NCBI GenBank assembly: GCA_036872755.1
Contig: JAVHNS010000004.1
Span: forward strand, 992,001 to 1,056,000
DNA: 64,000 nt
Source: Orbilia blumenaviensis
Lineage: Eukaryota; Ascomycota; Orbiliomycetes; Orbiliales; Orbiliaceae
Direction of reading: 5' to 3'
Both the position numbers and the translations under genes were made by a program. The notes below the pieces were generated by a model. That model was not told the DNA's origin. It ran no database searches and saw only the letters and a program-made list of their open reading frames with translations. Shown one piece after another: positions 59,546 through 64,000 of this stretch (its first letter is position 1; every line of letters starts with the position of its first letter).

Positions 59546-62500
59546 TTATTTTCGGTCAGTAGGTGGGTTGCTATTGCTTGGTACATTCGCCGCAAGTAAC
59601 AAATCAACTATGCTCTGATGCTGAAGTTTCTGAGCGTAAGACAATGCTGTGTTGCCGGATCCGTCCATCACATTAACATTCGCGCCCTTTTCAAGGAGAA
59701 ACATTACCATTGCTTTGCGCCCATACTGTGCAGCCAATGATAGAGGTGTTCCGCCAGATTCACTTTTAGTATCTAGCTCTGCGCCAGCTTCAAGAAGTAT
59801 GTTTACTACTGCTTCACACCCATTCGCTGCAGCTAATGATAGAGGTGTTCCACCAGATTTACTTTTAGAATCTAGCTCTGCGCCAGCTTCAAGAAGTATT
59901 TTTACTACTGCTTCGCGCCCATTCGCTGCAGCCCATGATAGAGGTGTCCGGTCAGATTCACTTTTAGTATCTAGCTCTGCGCCAGCTTCAAGAAGTATTT
60001 TTACTACTGCTTCGCGCCCATTCGCTGCAGCCCATGATAGAGGTGTCCGGTCAGATTCACTTTTAGTATCTAGCTCTGCGCCAGCTTCAAGAAGTATTTT
60101 TACTACTGCTTCGCGCCCATTCGCTGCAGCCCATGATAGAGGTGTCCGGTCAGATTCACTTTTAGTATCTAGCTCTGCGCCAGCTTCAAGAAGTATTTTT
60201 ACTACTGCTTCGCGCCCATTCGCTGCAGCCCACGATAGAGGTGTTTGGCCAGATTTACTTTTAGTATCTAGCTCTGCGCCAGCTTCAAGAAGTATTTTTA
60301 CCACCACTTCGTACCCATACTGTGCAGCCCATGATAGAGGTGTTTGGCCAGATTTACTTTTAGTATCTAGCTCTGCGCCAGCTTCAAGAAGTATTTTTAC
60401 CACCGCTTCGCGCCCATTCGCTGCAGCCCACGATAGAGGTGTTTGGCCATGTGAATCACACTTAGTATCTAGCTCTGCACCAGCTTCAAGAAGTATTTTT
60501 ACCACTGCTCCGTGTCCATTCTCGGCTGCTAACGATAGAGGTATTCGGTCTCGGACATCTCGAGCGTCTGGTTTCGCCCCATCCTTGGGTAGCAGCGTTA
60601 ATAGCCCTTCATCTCCCTCCAGTGCAGAGTAGCAGAATGATATTTGGTGATTTGGTGGGGTTAACAAGTGCACCTCGTCCGCAACATCCGATCCACACCT
60701 GGCTCCGTTTAGAACTGATTGTATACTCATTCTTCCATTGACGGCTCCTGCGGTGCTTGTAGATTCCAGCCCTGTTCGACACCCGTTGTCAGATAGTTTT
60801 CTGATCCTGTGATCGCGCAGAAGTCTCACAACTCCTGCGTGGCCATTCCCCGCAGCACAGAACATTGGCGTCTGAACAAGACTGAGTCGGGAATTCGGGT
60901 CAACACCATGATCTAAGAATCGCCTGACAACTTCCGTGTTCCCGTTTTTTACAGCGTGAAATACTAAACCGTCCATGGTATTCTGATGTCTGTCATTGGC
61001 ACCACGATCCAGAAGTTGCCTCACAATGTCTGTGTGGCCATCTTTCGCGGCATGATATAAAGGTTGCTGTTCGATATTATCGTGCCCACAGTTTGGGTCG
61101 GCACCATGATCTAGTAGTTGCTTCACAAGCTCCGTATGTCCATTTACCATGGCACGAAGCAATGGTCGGTGCTCGGCATGGTTGGTATTGCAATCCGGGT
61201 CAGCGCCGTGATCTAGGAGTAAAGTTGTTATTGCTATATCCCCCTTTGCCGCAGCAAAAGACAGTGGTGTCCGCTCATACCCAGCATAAGAATCCGGCGG
61301 GGCACCATTGCTGAGCAGGGCCTTCAGCACCCCGCTATGCCCCCCCTCAGCAGCGTAGCGTAGAGGTGTCCACTTCTGTATACCACCCCTCACAGCGGCT
61401 AAAACACTAATATCTACTTTCCCAGTAGCTATCAGACGCTCTGCTAGGCTCCATTTGCTGTGCTCCGCCGCATAGAAAAGAAAAGTCTGATCTGCTCTAA
61501 GTTTCTTGTCCCAGGTACGTATACTTTCGAGGACGGTGTCAATTTCTTGGCCAAGCTCTGGATGGAAATATTGAGTGGTGCTGTCAACAGCCTGTTCATC
61601 AGGGCTCAGCATCAGGAGGGCCTTGATGGCGCTGAGACTCTTCGCGAAGAAAGCTGCAAACAGAGGGAAACCGTAGCGCTCCCCGTGGATATCCAAGCTT
61701 TTTACTCGTTTTAACTGGATTTTTATAAGGTTTGGCAAGTTCCGTTCCGCAAGAATATATAGCCAACTGGCTTTAGTTGTATAACGCCGGATTTGGTGCT
61801 TTTCAAACAGGTTATTCAGCGTGATCCAAGATTCAAGTTTAAATCCGTCAACAAAGTCTTCCTGTGGAGCCCCGGCGCCCATTGCAAGATCCGCATGGTG
61901 CAATACATTGCAGACTGCATATTCGAGAAAGGGGAACTTAGTCGATGCAGACGTCCGAAGGGGAAGGGCCTCTGACTTTTTCGCAGTCAGCAATTCTTCG
62001 TTTCGTGGTAGATCCCGTGACAAATCAATACTCATATAATTCAAACAACATTGCTTGAGTCGTTCGTGGCTATTAAGCGTCGCAAATTCGGACCAAAGCT
62101 GGCGAAGCCCGTTTTCCTTGATCAGAAAATCCCTTACTGACTCATGGATAAACTGAACGATTTGGTTCGCAGACCTGGTAACTTCTGCGAGCCCCTTCGA
62201 AGAGCTGAGAATGAATCTCGCCATGTCATCTTTGGTAGTATCCTCGGGGTTCCAGACACCCAAGTCTTGTGAGGGCTCCTTGGATAAAACCGCGAAGTAG
62301 AGCTCCGCCAGCTTTAATGGGCGCTTGGCATGTAATACCCATTGAATGCAAAGCAACACCTCTTCCATATTTTCTGCGTCCCTTGTCAATATATCACGAA
62401 ACAAGGCGCCCAATTCGATAGGAAGCTCTCTAAGTCTTCGGCGCAGCTGTGTATGTGGTCGGCCTCGATCATGCTCTTTATTGAGTATCTTTATTACCAA

Positions 62501-64000
62501 GACAACCCATAGAAAGATTCCTGACGCCTTCTCGAGTATCTCCTCTTTGATTGCATTGACTTGTTTGTTTTTCCCGATCTTTAGCTCGCTGGATAAATAT
62601 CTTGCTATATCGTAGTCATGACCTTCCTGGCCTTCCAGAATAAATTGCCGTCCTTTGTCGATAGTGATGTGTGGGTAATGACGACTGGAGAAGCAAATAT
62701 GTAGCTTTACCCCTTTCGAGGCCGCAACCTCGCCAAGGTCCCCCAAAAATGCCACCATATCTCGAACTTGATCCTCATCGCATTCGTCTAGGGCGTCTAT
62801 GAAACATATCAAAGGGTACGATCCGAATTTCTCTAATGCGTCTCTCAATATATCCTTCAGCGATTCGATGCCCCATAGGTCGTTATTAATCATTGCCCCA
62901 GGTGCATCTACTGAGTCGAGCACACTCTGAAGGGCTGGAACTTTTTGCAAAAGCTGGTATAACAGCGATCGATACATGCCAATGGTTGACTTTTCCAAGT
63001 CTTCACCCCGCGCATTGAAAAAGAATGATATGATAATCGCATCCTTCATGTTTCTCTCGGCATGTTTTAGGGCAAACTTCATAATAGTAGATTTGCCAGT
63101 CCCAGGCTTTCCTTTGATCCATAAGAAGCCGTGATGGTCCGATATTTGTTTAGAGTCAAGCCAGTCGCGATACTCCTCTTTCGTAAGCAGCCACTGGCAG
63201 GTTTTGGCATGAGCTGCTTTGATGTTCGTTTGGCGGGAATCGATTTGGTCAAACTTTAAGGCTTCCATAGCCAGTTGCCGACGCTCGGAGATCTTTTCGG
63301 TAAGAATGGGGGACTGCTGTAGACTTTCCGAAGCTTGTATCGCGGGTATTGTAAGAAGAAGTTCTTTCGCATACGCTGCTGCTGTCGCGGCCGAATACTC
63401 CTGCCATTGCTTATTTTTATGCGAGTCTGAGTAGTCGCAAATCCCTCGAATGACCAGAAACGGAAAATTTTCGATCAGTCCAGCGGCTTCCATCTCGAAA
63501 CAAATAATGTCGAGTTCCTTTTTCAGTCTATCTCTAGTTTTGCCGTCTTTCATGACCTGGTTTCCGGAAGCTATTAAGCCATAGTGAATCGTAGGCTCGT
63601 TTCCAGCTCGAGGTAATCGAGTTTCAACCATCTCCCTGTCGCAGAATTCGCAGAATTCGCAAACCTCTCCAAATTCTATGTGATCATATCCTGATTTGAA
63701 TAACACGTCGTGTTCATGCCCGCGGTGCGTGAATTTTGTTTTCATTTTGGGGTTACTTTCCAGCGCGTAGGAAAGAATATCCGGGATACGGCTTTCTGTC
63801 ATCAAATGGTCCGATTGTAGTTTAGCAATAGCCTTCAGGAGTGCCTGCGGCGGCTTATTTATTGTGCCCTTGTGCTCAAATCGACCCTCCCTGACAGTTT
63901 TACCGTAGTCGTATTGCACCACCCCTTTACCAACCACAACATCCCCCAACCGAATATCGACTTTCCGGCTAGGGACGCCCCCGCCAATCCCGACTAGCAG
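59546..64000 (-). CDS. STAND/NLR-like receptor: PNP_UDP, NACHT, ankyrin repeats (5' end outside window)
   Basis: Open frame of 1484 residues, still open at base 64000, so the N-terminus is missing. The visible part starts inside the PNP_UDP domain (LLVGIGGGVPS, DVVVGKGVVQYDYGK, FEMEAAGLIENFPFLVIRGI, CDYSDSHKNKQWQ), continues with a NACHT ATPase (Walker A GKPGTGKST at about 292-300, Walker B LICFIDALDECD near 400), a winged-helix-like stretch, then ankyrin repeats from about residue 880 to the end. The last nine or ten repeats are almost identical 33-residue units. The PNP active-site motifs look intact. In bacteria, related PNP domains of the Detocs system cleave ATP on infection, and similar domains are annotated in fungal NLRs; extending that activity to this protein is inference. 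No intron is needed in the visible part. It lies about 850 bp downstream of a decayed relative on the same strand. Confidence 0.93.
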   Translation of the reverse strand: MLVGIGGGVPSRKVDIRLGDVVVGKGVVQYDYGKTVREGRFEHKGTINKPPQALLKAIAKLQSDHLMTESRIPDILSYALESNPKMKTKFTHRGHEHDVLFKSGYDHIEFGEVCEFCEFCDREMVETRLPRAGNEPTIHYGLIASGNQVMKDGKTRDRLKKELDIICFEMEAAGLIENFPFLVIRGICDYSDSHKNKQWQEYSAATAAAYAKELLLTIPAIQASESLQQSPILTEKISERRQLAMEALKFDQIDSRQTNIKAAHAKTCQWLLTKEEYRDWLDSKQISDHHGFLWIKGKPGTGKSTIMKFALKHAERNMKDAIIISFFFNARGEDLEKSTIGMYRSLLYQLLQKVPALQSVLDSVDAPGAMINNDLWGIESLKDILRDALEKFGSYPLICFIDALDECDEDQVRDMVAFLGDLGEVAASKGVKLHICFSSRHYPHITIDKGRQFILEGQEGHDYDIARYLSSELKIGKNKQVNAIKEEILEKASGIFLWVVLVIKILNKEHDRGRPHTQLRRRLRELPIELGALFRDILTRDAENMEEVLLCIQWVLHAKRPLKLAELYFAVLSKEPSQDLGVWNPEDTTKDDMARFILSSSKGLAEVTRSANQIVQFIHESVRDFLIKENGLRQLWSEFATLNSHERLKQCCLNYMSIDLSRDLPRNEELLTAKKSEALPLRTSASTKFPFLEYAVCNVLHHADLAMGAGAPQEDFVDGFKLESWITLNNLFEKHQIRRYTTKASWLYILAERNLPNLIKIQLKRVKSLDIHGERYGFPLFAAFFAKSLSAIKALLMLSPDEQAVDSTTQYFHPELGQEIDTVLESIRTWDKKLRADQTFLFYAAEHSKWSLAERLIATGKVDISVLAAVRGGIQKWTPLRYAAEGGHSGVLKALLSNGAPPDSYAGYERTPLSFAAAKGDIAITTLLLDHGADPDCNTNHAEHRPLLRAMVNGHTELVKQLLDHGADPNCGHDNIEQQPLYHAAKDGHTDIVRQLLDRGANDRHQNTMDGLVFHAVKNGNTEVVRRFLDHGVDPNSRLSLVQTPMFCAAGNGHAGVVRLLRDHRIRKLSDNGCRTGLESTSTAGAVNGRMSIQSVLNGARCGSDVADEVHLLTPPNHQISFCYSALEGDEGLLTLLPKDGAKPDARDVRDRIPLSLAAENGHGAVVKILLEAGAELDTKCDSHGQTPLSWAAANGREAVVKILLEAGAELDTKSKSGQTPLSWAAQYGYEVVVKILLEAGAELDTKSKSGQTPLSWAAANGREAVVKILLEAGAELDTKSESDRTPLSWAAANGREAVVKILLEAGAELDTKSESDRTPLSWAAANGREAVVKILLEAGAELDTKSESDRTPLSWAAANGREAVVKILLEAGAELDSKSKSGGTPLSLAAANGCEAVVNILLEAGAELDTKSESGGTPLSLAAQYGRKAMVMFLLEKGANVNVMDGSGNTALSYAQKLQHQSIVDLLLAANVPSNSNPPTDRK
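59737..60540 (-). repeat. 99-bp tandem repeats coding for ankyrin units
   Basis: The phrase CAAGAAGTAT (plus strand) recurs at 59791, 59890, 59989, 60088, 60187, 60286 and 60385, exactly 99 bp apart, and once more after 102 bp at 60487. Units between about 59900 and 60240 are nearly identical in DNA. Differences cluster at a few codons (SDR/SGQ/SGG, ANGRE/QYGYE/ANGCE). Confidence 0.95.

Noticed and set aside
59649..60632. Plus-strand frame of 327 codons with repeats of SSSAPASRSIFTT
   Set aside because: Antisense reading of the 99-bp ankyrin repeats; open only because the unit is a multiple of three.
1..64000. CRISPR arrays, operons, bacterial promoters
   Set aside because: Eukaryotic sequence with spliced genes; the tandem repeats found are minisatellites or coding repeats without spacers.

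Overview
This is nuclear DNA from a filamentous ascomycete (Pezizomycotina). The signs are short GT-AG introns (about 50-145 bp) with CTAAC/CTAAT-type branch sites, fungal-only protein families (C2H2 plus Zn2Cys6 regulator, fungal type III polyketide synthase, NACHT/ankyrin STAND proteins with a phosphorylase-like domain), CT-rich leaders and AT-rich, repeat-laden spacers. I cannot fix the class from sequence alone. All exon borders were placed by eye from splice consensus, reading phase and family resemblance.

Layout. (1) 1-10.7 kb looks like a small specialised-metabolism cluster: the C-terminal part of a vanillyl-alcohol-oxidase-type flavoenzyme, a salicylate-hydroxylase-like FAD monooxygenase, a C2H2+Zn2Cys6 transcription factor, and, convergent with the factor, a type III polyketide synthase with an intact Cys-His-Asn triad. 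(2) 10.7-13.6 kb is gene-poor. (3) 13.6-22.4 kb holds a head-to-head pair: a PNP-NACHT-ankyrin STAND (NLR-like) receptor on the minus strand and a DUF7580-like/PNP protein on the plus strand, sharing a 441-bp promoter. (4) 22.8-31.35 kb is an old tandem duplication of about 4 kb, each copy with a C2H2 zinc-finger/coiled-coil gene; one copy contains an expanded 17-bp minisatellite, and a 121-bp near-perfect hairpin sits just beyond the other. (5) 31.8-38.3 kb is an ordinary block: a small membrane protein, a secreted RNase T2, a mitochondrial FAH-family hydrolase and a secreted GH5 glucanase. (6) 42.2-48 kb holds a second head-to-head pair: an ankyrin-subtilisin fusion against an ankyrin protein. 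(7) 51.3-52.5 kb encodes an NmrA-like protein. (8) 53.1-64 kb contains a decayed STAND gene and a second, intact PNP-NACHT-ankyrin gene with near-identical 99-bp ankyrin repeats, cut by the window end.

How it fits together. The first block could build and oxidise a phenolic or pyrone polyketide under a local regulator. The PNP, NACHT, ankyrin and S8-peptidase genes are the parts that fungi combine in non-self recognition and regulated cell death. Their clustering, divergent pairing, repeat homogenisation and pseudogene suggest a fast-evolving immune island. I regard the two divergent pairs as the best candidates for an undescribed system.
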